Source: Pseudomonadota bacterium (lineage in GTDB: Bacteria; Desulfobacterota; Desulfobacteria; Desulfobacterales; JAHIVH01). From it: a stretch of 64,000 nt of DNA. The stretch is taken from the NCBI GenBank assembly GCA_018816735.1, contig JAHIVH010000061.1, forward strand, positions 1-64,000. Reading direction: 5' to 3'. The notes under the pieces are model-generated. The model had not been told where the DNA came from, searched no databases, and was given only the letters and a program-made list of their open reading frames with translations. Positions 1-9,431 of the stretch are shown one piece after another. Numbering within the stretch: the first letter of the stretch is position 1; every line of letters starts with the position of its first letter. The position numbers and the translations under genes were made by a program.

Positions 1-150
1 AATGACTCCCTCTATATCGTTTTTATCCAATCCCGAATCTCTGATCGCTTCTGTACATACATCATAGAGTATGTCCCACCGGGTCCTCTCGGGCATGATT
101 CGCGTCGGCACTTCTCCGATGCCGACGATTGCCAGTTTGCCTTTGCTCAT
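1..150 (-). CDS. Thiolase-family protein, N-terminal fragment (cut by window edge)
   Basis: The reverse strand encodes 50 residues from an ATG at 150 and stays open to the window edge. A good ribosome site (GGAGG) lies just upstream at about 153-158. The sequence begins MSKGKLAIVGIGEVPTR and continues with a helix containing DVCTEAIRDSGL. This is the usual N-terminal beta strand and first helix of thiolase-like acetyl-CoA acetyltransferases and of the related 'lipid-transfer' thiolase homologues. The catalytic cysteine and histidines lie outside the window, so enzyme versus non-catalytic homologue cannot be decided. The gene diverges from the MerR-TetR regulator at 418, which probably controls it. 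Confidence 0.75.
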   Translation of the reverse strand, partial: MSKGKLAIVGIGEVPTRIMPERTRWDILYDVCTEAIRDSGLDKNDIEGVI

Positions 151-214
151 AAAACCTCCGATTAAATAATTTTAGTATTTCGAAAAACGGTGTTGAAATT
201 TTTTTTATAATGTT

Positions 215-242
215 TAATACAGTAACGTATTGTTCTGTATTA
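215..242. promoter_or_regulatory. Inverted repeat, candidate operator of the MerR-TetR regulator
   Basis: TAATACAG (215-222) and CTGTATTA (235-242) form perfect 8-bp arms around a 12-nt spacer. A second, nested pair, AATAC/GTATT (216-220 and 227-231), lies inside. The site is in the divergent interval between the thiolase-like gene and the regulator at 418. Size and position suit a TetR-type operator acting on both genes. Binding is inferred. Confidence 0.5.
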
Positions 243-417
243 GAGATATATAGAGCCCGTTCGATTGTCAAGCACTAATGCAAAAAATATAAAGAAAGTT
301 TCTAACTTTCAGATTTTATGAGTGAATTTTTCAATATTTGTCTTTTCAATGAATTGCAGATTGATAATCTCTTTTTGAAAGGATATATAATCTAACATTT
401 TAACTTCAGGAGGAACC

Positions 418-1284
418 ATGAAACTGCCGATTCACATGACGATCTCAGAACTGTCAAAAGAGACGTCCATCACCATACCCACGATCAGATCGTATATTGG
501 AAAGGGTCTCCTCCCCAAACCGCTTCGTACCAGTAAAACCATGGCCTATTATACGGCCGAGCACATGGAGCGCCTTAAGTTCATCAAAAAAATGAGGGAG
601 GAGAAGCGACTGCCGCTTTCGGAGATCAAGACGCAGATCGAGACCCGATTCGAACCGGTTGAAACGGCAGACGCGTCTCAGCCGCTTTATTCGAACAGAC
701 GGGGTCATATTGTGGAAACGGCATTTCAGGTGTTCAAGGAGAAAGGATATAGCGAGACGACCATCAACGACATTGTGCTAAAGGCACGGGTGGGTAAAGG
801 CACTTTTTATCAGTATTATCAGAACAAGGAAGACCTTTTTCTGGAGTGTGCCGATAGGATCGTATCCGATCTACGCGATGAAATGGAAAACCTGGCAGCG
901 CCTGAAGAACAGATATCCGAGCGATTATCCAAAAGGATGATTATATTTCTCTCGTATTATCCCCGGTGGATCGATTTTATGAATATCCTTCGCGGGGTTT
1001 CAGTCAGTCAGAATGAAACCCTTCGAAAAAAATTGAATCAGGTCATGAAAATCATGACGGAACCAATTATTCAAATAATTCTTGAGGAGCAGAAGAACAA
1101 TCCCAAAAGTCCTTTCAACATTTTTGATGCCAATATTCTCGGATACAGCATGATGGGTATTGCCGAGTATGGCGCTTACCTTTTTCATACCGAACCTGAA
1201 AAATACAATCAGACAGAGATTTTGAATATGATTCGTCTGGCTTTAGAGTTATTTGCCAGTGCCGTTTCAAACGATCATCGTTAG
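418..1284 (+). CDS. Fused MerR-TetR transcriptional regulator
   Basis: A 288-residue protein with two different DNA-binding modules. Residues about 5-80 form a MerR-type winged helix (TISELSKETSITIPTIRSYI, then a Tyr-rich wing and the KKMREEKRLPLSEIK helix). Residues about 97-145 form a TetR helix-turn-helix (ETAFQVFKEKGYSETTINDI, then GKGTFYQYYQNKEDLF), followed by a helical TetR-type ligand domain to the end. The start is supported by AGGAGGAACC directly before the ATG. It diverges from a thiolase-like gene, so control of fatty-acid or acyl-CoA metabolism is plausible but inferred. The gene ends convergently with the next kinase, the stop codons overlapping by 4 bp. Confidence 0.85.
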   Translation: MKLPIHMTISELSKETSITIPTIRSYIGKGLLPKPLRTSKTMAYYTAEHMERLKFIKKMREEKRLPLSEIKTQIETRFEPVETADASQPLYSNRRGHIVETAFQVFKEKGYSETTINDIVLKARVGKGTFYQYYQNKEDLFLECADRIVSDLRDEMENLAAPEEQISERLSKRMIIFLSYYPRWIDFMNILRGVSVSQNETLRKKLNQVMKIMTEPIIQIILEEQKNNPKSPFNIFDANILGYSMMGIAEYGAYLFHTEPEKYNQTEILNMIRLALELFASAVSNDHR

Positions 1285-3734
1285 CCCCAGGTAGTGAAAT
1301 GTTTGTTAAGTTTGTGTTTGTTAAACACCCATCGTTCAAGCATTTGAAAAACGATCTCCCGTTTGATCGGTTTTGCAATATAATCGTTCATGCCAGCCTC
1401 AAGGTATTTTTCCTTGTCACCGCTTAATGCATGGGCAGTTACGGCGATAATCGGAACAGTAGTGAACCCCTTTTCCCTGATCATCCATGCAGCCGTGGCA
1501 CCATCTATTTCGGGCATCTGGATATCCATTAGAATCAGATCATAATCTTCAGGAGACGATACAAAAGATTCGAACGCCTCCCGGCCATTGTTTACAACCT
1601 TCACCTGATATCCTCCCTTGGTCAGCATAATTTTCACAAGCTTCTGGTTGGCAGGATTGTCTTCCGCAAGAAGAATTCGTACGCCATGCTTCACATCTTC
1701 CCTGACCGAGTACTGCGTTGCTATATTCTCTCTCGCAATTTTATGATCCGGATTTTCCATGCAAGAATTACTCACGATCTGCTCGATCATCTGAAACAAT
1801 TGATCCCGTTGTACAGGTTTTGCAAGAAAACCATCAAAGCCGGCCTCTCTGCATTTCTGTGCACACCTTTCTAATGAAGAGGATAAGGCGATGATGGGCA
1901 GGTTTGAAAACGGATATCGGGAAAGACGAATCTCACTGGCCACTTCATACCCGTCCATTACAGGCATCTGTGTATCGGCCAGGACAATATGAAATGGATT
2001 TTCAGAACGAAAGCCGTCTTCCAGGGCAGGAATGACATTCTGTCCATGTGTAATCGAAAGTGTATCCATTTTCATGGAACGAAGCAGCTGGGTTAATATA
2101 TCAAGAGTCGTCGTATTATCGTCCACAATGAGAACCCGTTTACCTTCGAGATTCACCGCAGGTGTTCGTTCGGCTTTCCGCTCTTTTGCTTTGGTATACC
2201 AGGCTGTAAAATGAAAAATGCATCCGGCATACCGGTCATGAGGGGTTGAATTTCCGGTTTCATTATATTTATTGGAAATAGCGTCAGATGCGGAATTTTC
2301 AACCCAGACATCTCCTTCCAGGTGCAGGGCAATCTTTTTACAGATCGAAAGCCCCAACCCCACACCGCCGTATCTTCTGCTATGTGAATTATCAACCTGA
2401 TGAAAAGCGTTAAATATCGATTCCAGGGATTCTTTGGGTATGCCGATACCTGTGTCACGAACGGTTACATGGAGCTTCAGGCGGTCATTTTTTTCTTCTT
2501 CCACCGCAAGGGAAATCTCCACCTCTCCCCTATCGGTATATTTGACTGCATTTCCAAGAATATTGGTGATGACCTGACGAAAGCGCAAAGGGTCACCCTT
2601 AAGGGTCGAGGGCACATTGTCACCGATCCGGCAAAGCAGTTCTATGGATTTTGACCCGATTCCTGTGCGAATGATATCGGTCACATCATACGCGACCAAT
2701 TCAGGATCAAAGACGATTTCCTGGAATTCCAGACTACCGGATTCTATTTTGGAAAAATCAAGAATATCATTGAGCAGCCCCACAAGGACTTCCCCGTTTT
2801 TCTTGATAATCCTTAAATATTCATTCTGAACGTTATCCACGTGGGTCTCCAGCAACATATCCGCAAAACCGAGAATGGCATTCATAGGCGTCCGGATCTC
2901 ATGGCTCATGTTCGCAAGAAAATGGCTTTTGGCGTTACTTGCGGCTTCCGCAGCCGCTTTGGCCCGCTGGAGTTCGGCCTCTTCTTTCTTTCGGCGTGTA
3001 ATGTCACGGCCCACTCCCCTGAAACCGATGGTACGGCCTTCTTTATCCCTGATGAGTGAAACAGAGGTTTCGTTATCGATCCGTGTTCCATCTTTTCTGG
3101 TAACGACATATTGGAGTATGGTATGTGATTTACCGGTTTTATATACGTCAGTGTATGTTTTATATACCTTTTCAGCATTTTCCTTATCCATGTATTGCGT
3201 GTAGTGCATTCCCATCAATTCTTCTTTTGAATATCCCAAATGCCTGCACATGGAGTCCGTAAACAATGTGAATCTTCCCTTCAGGTCGCTCTCATAGTAG
3301 GCTTCCTCGACGCTTTCCAGGATGGTTCTGTATTTTTCTTCGTTTTCCCGGAGAATTTCCTGATTCAACCTCCTGCCGGTGATATCGCGAGCCATGCCCC
3401 GAAATCCGGTGGGCGTACCTTCAGCGTTTTTCATCAGCGAGGCGGAACATTCCACGTAACGTATCGATCCGTTCTTTGCATAAATGGCAAATTCGATGCC
3501 TTTTAAAGGTTCCCCCGTTTTATAAACCTGTTTGAAGGCGGTGAACACTCTGTCGATATCTTCCGCGACCGTATAATCCTTAAAATTCATACCCGCCAGT
3601 TCGGTCCGTGTGCGGCCATGGAGTTTGGCATGGGAGTCGTTAAAAAATGTCAACTTGCCTGAAATATCAACTTCGTAGTATCCATCTGCTATCGTTTCTA
3701 AAATAGCTCTGTATTCCAGTACGGCCTGTTTCAT
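1281..3734 (-). CDS. PAS-PAS hybrid sensor histidine kinase with two receivers
   Basis: An 817-residue soluble hybrid kinase with no membrane segment. Two PAS domains (about 1-120 and 125-250), each ending in a GFRGxxRDIT motif, are followed by a short coiled coil and HisKA with the phospho-acceptor in [18 protein letters not shown] (about 270-335). Next come the ATPase domain with DTGIGIP and GVGLGLSI, then two receivers: REC1 with LIVDD, LADTQMPVMDG and AKP, and REC2 with LLAEDN, LMDIQMPEIDG and AKP. It probably senses a cytoplasmic or redox cue and feeds a phosphorelay. No Hpt or output gene is adjacent, so the target is unknown. The start has only a weak ribosome site. It is convergent with the MerR-TetR gene. 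Confidence 0.9.
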   Translation of the reverse strand: MKQAVLEYRAILETIADGYYEVDISGKLTFFNDSHAKLHGRTRTELAGMNFKDYTVAEDIDRVFTAFKQVYKTGEPLKGIEFAIYAKNGSIRYVECSASLMKNAEGTPTGFRGMARDITGRRLNQEILRENEEKYRTILESVEEAYYESDLKGRFTLFTDSMCRHLGYSKEELMGMHYTQYMDKENAEKVYKTYTDVYKTGKSHTILQYVVTRKDGTRIDNETSVSLIRDKEGRTIGFRGVGRDITRRKKEEAELQRAKAAAEAASNAKSHFLANMSHEIRTPMNAILGFADMLLETHVDNVQNEYLRIIKKNGEVLVGLLNDILDFSKIESGSLEFQEIVFDPELVAYDVTDIIRTGIGSKSIELLCRIGDNVPSTLKGDPLRFRQVITNILGNAVKYTDRGEVEISLAVEEEKNDRLKLHVTVRDTGIGIPKESLESIFNAFHQVDNSHSRRYGGVGLGLSICKKIALHLEGDVWVENSASDAISNKYNETGNSTPHDRYAGCIFHFTAWYTKAKERKAERTPAVNLEGKRVLIVDDNTTTLDILTQLLRSMKMDTLSITHGQNVIPALEDGFRSENPFHIVLADTQMPVMDGYEVASEIRLSRYPFSNLPIIALSSSLERCAQKCREAGFDGFLAKPVQRDQLFQMIEQIVSNSCMENPDHKIARENIATQYSVREDVKHGVRILLAEDNPANQKLVKIMLTKGGYQVKVVNNGREAFESFVSSPEDYDLILMDIQMPEIDGATAAWMIREKGFTTVPIIAVTAHALSGDKEKYLEAGMNDYIAKPIKREIVFQMLERWVFNKHKLNKHFTTWG

Positions 3735-4191
3735 AATCTATTCCATGGTTCAATCGATTTCATTTTGTTGCCTCTGCTCCCAAAGTGATTTCAGCAATAT
3801 GTCAAGGATGGGTATAAATAAAGCATCAAGGCAATCAATCATTCTGGGTTCGGTGATACCGCTTCAACTTTCGTTGGGTTTGAGAAACCAACTGGTATAG
3901 TTCTTTTTGATATCATAAATTCTTCACGTTGGGAAATGGTTAAATTTATCTGCTGGAATTCTGGAGTTCCTATTATAGAAATTGGTGGAGATTTTCTCCT
4001 TGATATGGTACAGATCGTCATCGGTTAAATTTTTTTAACGGTAAATGAAAATAACGCGTTCCATGCAGCTCTTCATTAGCACTGCATACTGCAAATCGAT
4101 TTCTGTTATCAGATTTTTTAACTTTTATTCAAAGTGCCAAACTGTTACCCCCTTTTTTAATTATCAGATAGCACCTGTTAAAGAGGAGATT
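3735..4191. other. Intergenic stretch, no gene assigned
   Basis: About 457 bp between the divergent kinase (3734, minus) and the binding-protein gene (4192, plus). Both strands carry one uninterrupted stretch of about 60 codons near 3840-4025, with no ribosome site and no recognisable family. The rest is AT-rich and probably holds the promoters of the two flanking genes. I see no convincing coding or RNA feature. Confidence 0.4.
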
Positions 4192-4653
4192 ATGGTTCCA
4201 ATAAATGAAATGAAAAGCAAATGCCGGTTCGCCATTATTTTAGGAGTAACACTTGCTATAGGCAATTTTTTCAGGGTTCCGTATGCCTTTTCCGAACCAA
4301 TTGTCTTCATCGCAAATGACTCTGTTCCCATGGATAGTATTACCCGTAAAGAGCTTAAAGATATATATACCGGAAAAACCAAACTATGGGGAAATGGGGA
4401 CAAAATTGTGCTCACATTTTTAAAACAGACAGATGTGTATGCGTATTTTTTAAGAAACTACGTCAATAAAACGCCTACGCAATTTGTCAATTACTGGAGA
4501 AATATGGTTTTTATGGGAAAAGCGACATTCATCCCCAAAAGCATCAAGGAAGAAGATAAACTCATGGAATATATTTCTTCAACCAAAGGTGCCATCGGAT
4601 ATATTTCTTCTAACAAGCTTATCAAGGGTATCAAGGTCATTGCAGTTAAATAG
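4192..4653 (+). CDS. PstS-like periplasmic substrate-binding protein (PBP_like family)
   Basis: A 153-residue secreted protein. I place the start at 4192, where AAGAGGAGATT precedes the ATG; an upstream in-frame ATG at 4045 lacks a ribosome site and would bury the signal peptide. Residues about 10-33 form the signal segment (FAIILGVTLAIGNFF, then AFSEP). The mature part has the features of small phosphate-binding-like proteins: IFIGKTKLW-type element (IYTGKTKLWGNGDKI), a central Trp region (FVNYWRNMVFMG) and a C-terminal GAIGYIS. Such proteins are often encoded alone with a porin and sensor kinases rather than with a transporter, as here. The ligand is unknown. The porin-like gene follows 11 bp downstream. 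Confidence 0.75.
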   Translation: MVPINEMKSKCRFAIILGVTLAIGNFFRVPYAFSEPIVFIANDSVPMDSITRKELKDIYTGKTKLWGNGDKIVLTFLKQTDVYAYFLRNYVNKTPTQFVNYWRNMVFMGKATFIPKSIKEEDKLMEYISSTKGAIGYISSNKLIKGIKVIAVK

Positions 4654-4664
4654 GAGGCAGGTTG

Positions 4665-5870
4665 ATGAAAAAAAATCGGATGATTATCAATGTCGTTTTT
4701 TCGATTCTCTTCATATATTCGGCTGAGGTTGACGCTTATTCTTCAGATACAGTGATTAACGGTTTTATTACTCAGGGGTATATGAAAACAGATGAAAATA
4801 ATTTTCTGACAGACACGGAAGAAGGCTCATTCGAGTTCAACGAAATGGGGATCAAATTTTCCAGCGCTATTTCAAATAATTTATCCATAGGGATACAATT
4901 CTTTGCAAGAGATATCGGTGATCTGGGAAATGATGACATAACGGTTGACTGGGCATTTGCAGATTATCTGTTTTATAACTGGGCGGGAATTCGTATCGGA
5001 AAAATAAAGATACCCCATGGGTTCTACAATGAATCCAGAGATAATGGTATTGCACGGACATTTATTTTCTTGCCGCAGAGTGTTTACAGTGATCCCTGGA
5101 GGGATTCATTACTCACAATCAAGGGTGCTGGTTTTTATGGGTATTTGTATGGCCTTTCTTACCAGTTGCAGATAGGTATCATGGATGCACAAACAGATGG
5201 CGGTCTTGCAAAAAAATTCAACGATATTACAAAATCAAGTATTGAATCCATTCAACCTGAAACAGCCATTATCTTCAGCCTTCAGAGCACTGACCTGATA
5301 GATGGGCTCAAAATTGGCGGATCCGTTTCAAAATGGGACTGGAAGATGGACCTCACGATTCAGGATATGCCGGCAAAGAGTGATGACGAGGCTCTGTTGT
5401 GGGCTATTAGCATTGAATATGCAAAAAACGCCTTCCTGTTTTCAGCAGAGTATTCTATTTTTGACGTTGAGACGCCTATTGATTTGTACGTTTCACCAAC
5501 AGCCGCCCCCTACCGACTGCCATATGCGACAAATAATGTCATGGAAGGATATTACGGGAGCATCTCTTACCGTATGACAGACTGGTTTGAAATAGGTGTC
5601 TACCATTCTATTTTTTATAGTAATAAAAAGGATAGAAGTGGTAAAGACAATGTGAAATACTACAACTGGAAAGACTATTACAGCTGGTCCAAAGACACTT
5701 GCCTTACATTCCGTTTTGATCTTAATCAAAACTGGATATTCAAACTGGAAGGTCATTACAATGACGGCTTCTACAATGGTTATATTACTGACAACATAGA
5801 TAAAGACGGCAATGAAGATGTTGAACAATACTGGTATTTGTTTGCGGCAAAATTGATGTATGCCTTTTAA
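4665..5870 (+). CDS. Outer-membrane beta-barrel (porin-like) protein
   Basis: About 401 residues. The ATG at 4665 is chosen over a TTG at 4662 because GGAGG at 4653-4657 is spaced for it. An N-terminal signal peptide ends near SAEVDAYS. The rest alternates short hydrophobic and aromatic strands (INGFITQGY, GIKFSSAISNNLSIGIQFFA, WAFADYLFYNWAGIRIGKIK), and the chain ends in a beta strand with a terminal Phe (FAAKLMYAF), the usual outer-membrane assembly signal. The RIGKIKIPHGFYNE-type element is common in barrels found beside small PstS-like proteins. It forms a two-gene unit with the upstream binding protein and is followed by a strong hairpin terminator. Substrate unknown. Confidence 0.75.
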   Translation: MKKNRMIINVVFSILFIYSAEVDAYSSDTVINGFITQGYMKTDENNFLTDTEEGSFEFNEMGIKFSSAISNNLSIGIQFFARDIGDLGNDDITVDWAFADYLFYNWAGIRIGKIKIPHGFYNESRDNGIARTFIFLPQSVYSDPWRDSLLTIKGAGFYGYLYGLSYQLQIGIMDAQTDGGLAKKFNDITKSSIESIQPETAIIFSLQSTDLIDGLKIGGSVSKWDWKMDLTIQDMPAKSDDEALLWAISIEYAKNAFLFSAEYSIFDVETPIDLYVSPTAAPYRLPYATNNVMEGYYGSISYRMTDWFEIGVYHSIFYSNKKDRSGKDNVKYYNWKDYYSWSKDTCLTFRFDLNQNWIFKLEGHYNDGFYNGYITDNIDKDGNEDVEQYWYLFAAKLMYAF

Positions 5871-5887
5871 GTCAGGCGGTATCAGTA

Positions 5888-5920
5888 AAATCCCGGGGTC
5901 GACCTTTCACCCCGGGATTT
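5888..5920. terminator. Strong hairpin, probable bidirectional terminator
   Basis: A perfect 12-bp stem (AAATCCCGGGGT, 5888-5899; ACCCCGGGATTT, 5909-5920) with a 9-nt loop lies 17 bp after the barrel gene and before the end of the convergent nitroreductase gene. The A and T ends of the stem give short U tracts in both directions. Confidence 0.8.
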
Positions 5921-5968
5921 AGTTTCCGTAAGCCTCATCGTACATCTATATGTGGATTTTCCTGTATC

Positions 5969-6646
5969 TTACAAACCACACCAGGTGACACTCTTTTCGA
6001 TCGGCTCCCGGTCACTTTGAACCTTATTGGCAGGAAAATCCCAGTCCGCATATCCGATGGCGATGGCCGCCATCAGCCTTTTGGTCGCAGGTATGTTGGC
6101 ATGTTTTCGGATAACATCCGAATAGGTTACGCCCTGGTTTTCAATGCAGGTATGGAGCCCGAAATGAAGGGCTGCAAGACAGATGTTCTGCATCACCGCA
6201 CCTGCATCGAGATATGACCCGTGAACCGGCAATGATGTCTCACCTGCAATGATGATTGCGGCAGGTGCATCAAAATAGCGGAAACCCCGTTCCATCCACG
6301 ATGCTCTTTTGGCCTTGTCCTCCCGGGGGATGTCCATGAGGCTGAAAAGCTGTTTGGCAATATCGATCTGCCGGTTTCGATAGACGCTTCCTTTGGGTCG
6401 TTCCACAAGAATGTGGGCCATTTCATCAGGCGGGATTTCAAAATTTCTTACCTTGGTGATATTATCCGTTTTCACTTTATCCAGCACCTCGCCAGCGAGT
6501 ACGAAGAACTCCCATGGTTGGGTGTTTTCTGCAGATGGCGCCCTTACGGCAATCTCAAGAATTTCCTTCAGCATTTCTTTTGAAACCGGCTGGGGCTTGA
6601 ATTTTCTGATACTTTTTCGTGTGCGGATCGCTTCGACTATTTCCAT
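5969..6646 (-). CDS. Nitroreductase-family FMN oxidoreductase
   Basis: 225 residues with the family hallmarks: RTRKSIRKFKPQPVSKEML at the N-terminus (FMN phosphate and pyrimidine contacts) and VRAPSAENTQPWEFFVLAG, which lines the flavin site. A central AGAVMQNICLAALHFGL helix and a C-terminal IAIGYAD strand complete the fold. Enzymes of this group reduce nitroaromatics, quinones or other small acceptors with NAD(P)H. The exact substrate cannot be read from sequence. It is a single gene, convergent with the porin operon and separated from it by the hairpin at 5888-5920. Confidence 0.9.
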   Translation of the reverse strand: MEIVEAIRTRKSIRKFKPQPVSKEMLKEILEIAVRAPSAENTQPWEFFVLAGEVLDKVKTDNITKVRNFEIPPDEMAHILVERPKGSVYRNRQIDIAKQLFSLMDIPREDKAKRASWMERGFRYFDAPAAIIIAGETSLPVHGSYLDAGAVMQNICLAALHFGLHTCIENQGVTYSDVIRKHANIPATKRLMAAIAIGYADWDFPANKVQSDREPIEKSVTWCGL

Positions 6647-6685
6647 GTTTCCTGCATTCCTTTTGGTGTCAAAATTTTTATTGAA

Positions 6686-7111
6686 TCAGGTGCTTGGGCT
6701 GAAGGTCCACCTGACGAATTCGTACGTATTTCTGCTGACTGCCACAAATTGAATATATGCATCATTTTCTGGCAGATAAGAAGAAGATGACACATACACA
6801 TAAATTCCCTCTTCTGTGTTCTCGCTCACATCAAGTACTATAGCAAGATTGTTGTTGTGCTGGTAGACCCAAACCGGATTCATTTCTTTTATATCTTCAT
6901 GCCAATAGATTTCAGGAATTTCCTGGAAAGCACCACTTACGCCCTCCCTGGTTTTTCTGTTATAAGCTGACATGGTTTTCATCGATACGTACTCCAGCCG
7001 GACATCCAGCGAGTCTTTGTAATGGATGGATACTGAAGTATTGTCACTGCAGCTTAAAAAAAAACAAGACACCATGAAAAATTTAGTGATGAACGCATGT
7101 GAAGTTTTCAT
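6686..7111 (-). CDS. Small predicted lipoprotein, unknown function
   Basis: About 141 residues from the ATG at 7111 (AAGGA nine bases upstream); an in-frame ATG at 7132 lacks a ribosome site. The N-terminus is a lipoprotein signal: basic MKTSHAFITK, hydrophobic FFMVSCFFLS, then a Cys (about residue 22) followed by SDN. The mature part is rich in beta-type sequence and acidic residues (SIHYKDSLDVRLEYVSMKT, IYVYVSSSSYLP). I do not recognise a family. It lies between a nitroreductase and a hybrid kinase on the same strand, with spacing (43 bp to the kinase) that would allow co-transcription with the kinase upstream. Confidence 0.65.
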   Translation of the reverse strand: MKTSHAFITKFFMVSCFFLSCSDNTSVSIHYKDSLDVRLEYVSMKTMSAYNRKTREGVSGAFQEIPEIYWHEDIKEMNPVWVYQHNNNLAIVLDVSENTEEGIYVYVSSSSYLPENDAYIQFVAVSRNTYEFVRWTFSPST

Positions 7112-7154
7112 GTGTTTTTCCTTTTCTCCCATGGAAGGTAAAAAACTTGCCGTA

Positions 7155-9122
7155 TCATTTTTTTTGCAAATCCTCGTGTCGCTCCTTAAGGCATTTTGAA
7201 ATCACCTGAATCAGATCGCCTTTCTTAATCGGTTTTGAAATATACTCATCCATCCCCAATTTTAAAAAATGTTCCCGATCACCGATAATGGCATTTGCCG
7301 TTAAAGCGATAATCGGTATGTGATTTTTGTTACTCGTATTTTCGACATCACGGATAGCCTGCGTTGCCTCTATACCGCCCATGACAGGCATCTGAATATC
7401 CATCAGAATAATGTCAAACGTCCGGTTGCTGCAATATGTGACTGCTTCCTGCCCGTTATTGGCGATGGTTACCTTGTGGCCGACTTTGGTCAGCATGCTG
7501 GTGGCGACTTTCTGGTTGATAATGTTGTCTTCGGCAAGGAGAATATCCAATGGCTCTTCGGTTTTTTCTTGACGCCGTACCCTATGTTCTCTGACCGTAT
7601 ATTTCGTGACCATTTCAATGGGACTATCCGTATCAGGGAAACACTTACCCCCAAGGACCATTCGAAGACAGTCAAAAAGACCATTTTTTTTCACGGGTTT
7701 GGTTAAAAAACCGGAATATCCGATTTTCCGTAATCGTGAAACATCTCCGCGTATGGCCTGGGCCGTGATCATGACCAGGTTTATATTTTGAATCACCGGA
7801 TCACCTTTAATGATTTTCCCGAGATTTTCTCCTGCCATGCATGCGGTTTGCATATCCATGAGCACAGCATCAAACGGGTCTTCCATCCTGGCTGCTTTTC
7901 TCAGCATGGCCAGGGCAGTCTCACCATTTTCAGACACATCAAACCGGCATCCCCAGGATTTCAGATACGCTGAAGAAATTATCCTGCAGGTTTCATTCAT
8001 GTCCACTACCAATATTTTTTTATGGCTGATGTCTTTGAGCACTTTATGCTGATGGGTCTCAGACAGAGGCTGTTTTTTGAAATTCAGTAAAAACCAGAAG
8101 GTCGATCCTTTTCCAACCGTACTTTCAACACCAATTTCACCGCCCATCAGATCGACGAGTCTTTTGGATATGGCAAGTCCCAGTCCGGTGCCACCATATT
8201 TTCGCGTGGTAGAAGAATCAATCTGAGAGAACGAATGAAAGAGTTTTGTCATCCGATCTTCAGGAATACCTATGCCTGTATCAATGACCTCAAACCGTAT
8301 CCAGACGTTTTCGGATGTCTCGGCATCCGTTGAAATTTTAAGATAAACTTCACCTTCTTCAACAAATTTGATGGCATTTCCGCACAGATTGAGTAATATC
8401 TGCCTGACACGGCCCGGATCACCCAATAATGATGTGGGAACATTATCTTCAATTTGAAAAATAAGCTCTATCCCCTTTTTGGACGATTTGGGCGCCAGGA
8501 GATCAATCAGTTCCTCGACAGTGACCCTTAAATCAAAGGCAATAGTATCTATATCAAATTTCCCGGCCTCAATTTTCGAAAAATCAAGGATATCATTTAT
8601 GATTTCAAGCAATGAACTGGCGCTTGAGTCAATTATACTTGTATAATGATACTGTTCATCTGAAAGCGGCGTTTCCAGAAGAAGTTCGGTCATACCGACG
8701 ACGCCGTTTAAGGGTGTCCGGATTTCATGGCTCATATTGGCTAGAAAATCACTTTTGGTCCGATTGGCAGTGTTTGCCTCTTCAGCAAGCTCATGGGCGT
8801 GTTCAATGGACTCCATAAGATGTCTGTTGGCCCGAATCAGTTCCTGATTTCGTGCCTCGACTTTTTTTTCAAGGTCTTTTAAATGGCTATCAACGCGATC
8901 CTGGCGAATCCCCCCGATACGCGCAAAAATTCCCAAAAAGAAAGGGGCGGTATCGATGATCCACATCAATGGATGGGATTGGGCGGAAAAAAACGACTCT
9001 GTTGAAAAACGTCCATACGTCATAAAACATTGGATCAGGGTACCGGTTACAGGAAAAAGGATTCCAAACAACGCACCATAAAGTGCATAGTTGTCTGCTT
9101 CTTTTCTGAATAATTTACGCAT
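7155..9122 (-). CDS. Membrane-anchored hybrid histidine kinase with two receivers
   Basis: About 655 residues from ATG 9122, which has AAAGGA five bases upstream; a longer start at 9164 is possible. Two hydrophobic segments near the N-terminus ([18 protein letters not shown] and [19 protein letters not shown]) form a hairpin with only a short loop, so there is no classical periplasmic sensor. A coiled coil leads to HisKA ([19 protein letters not shown]), the ATPase ([19 protein letters not shown]) and two receivers. REC1 has LVVDMN, where one of the paired acidic residues is Met, but keeps the acceptor in LMDMQ and the Lys in TKP; it may work poorly. REC2 is canonical ([20 protein letters not shown]). 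No output gene is adjacent. Confidence 0.88.
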   Translation of the reverse strand: MRKLFRKEADNYALYGALFGILFPVTGTLIQCFMTYGRFSTESFFSAQSHPLMWIIDTAPFFLGIFARIGGIRQDRVDSHLKDLEKKVEARNQELIRANRHLMESIEHAHELAEEANTANRTKSDFLANMSHEIRTPLNGVVGMTELLLETPLSDEQYHYTSIIDSSASSLLEIINDILDFSKIEAGKFDIDTIAFDLRVTVEELIDLLAPKSSKKGIELIFQIEDNVPTSLLGDPGRVRQILLNLCGNAIKFVEEGEVYLKISTDAETSENVWIRFEVIDTGIGIPEDRMTKLFHSFSQIDSSTTRKYGGTGLGLAISKRLVDLMGGEIGVESTVGKGSTFWFLLNFKKQPLSETHQHKVLKDISHKKILVVDMNETCRIISSAYLKSWGCRFDVSENGETALAMLRKAARMEDPFDAVLMDMQTACMAGENLGKIIKGDPVIQNINLVMITAQAIRGDVSRLRKIGYSGFLTKPVKKNGLFDCLRMVLGGKCFPDTDSPIEMVTKYTVREHRVRRQEKTEEPLDILLAEDNIINQKVATSMLTKVGHKVTIANNGQEAVTYCSNRTFDIILMDIQMPVMGGIEATQAIRDVENTSNKNHIPIIALTANAIIGDREHFLKLGMDEYISKPIKKGDLIQVISKCLKERHEDLQKK

Positions 9123-9431
9123 GAAATCCTTTTTCAATACGAACAGACAGGTTAAAATCGGCAACCATGATATGAAGATTCGAACAGGTTTAAATTACAT
9201 GACCTTATGAATATTAGTCAAGAATAATTTCCGTATCTGTTTCACTTCAATTTGAGATAAAATGATGGAATAAAGGCATCTTATGAAGGATTATTAACAT
9301 AAAACATAAAGAAAATATTCAACGTGTTTGATAGACTTTTTCAAGAAGATGACTAATTTTTTGACAAAATGAAAGTTGTCGGGCAAAAGACCAGGTACGT
9401 TTAAATCTGATACATGATAGTGGGAAATATA

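Noticed and set aside
3839..4021. A 60-codon frame on the minus strand (and an open frame on the plus strand) between the kinase and the binding-protein gene
   Set aside because: No ribosome site, no recognised family, and both strands are equally open. Treated as non-coding.
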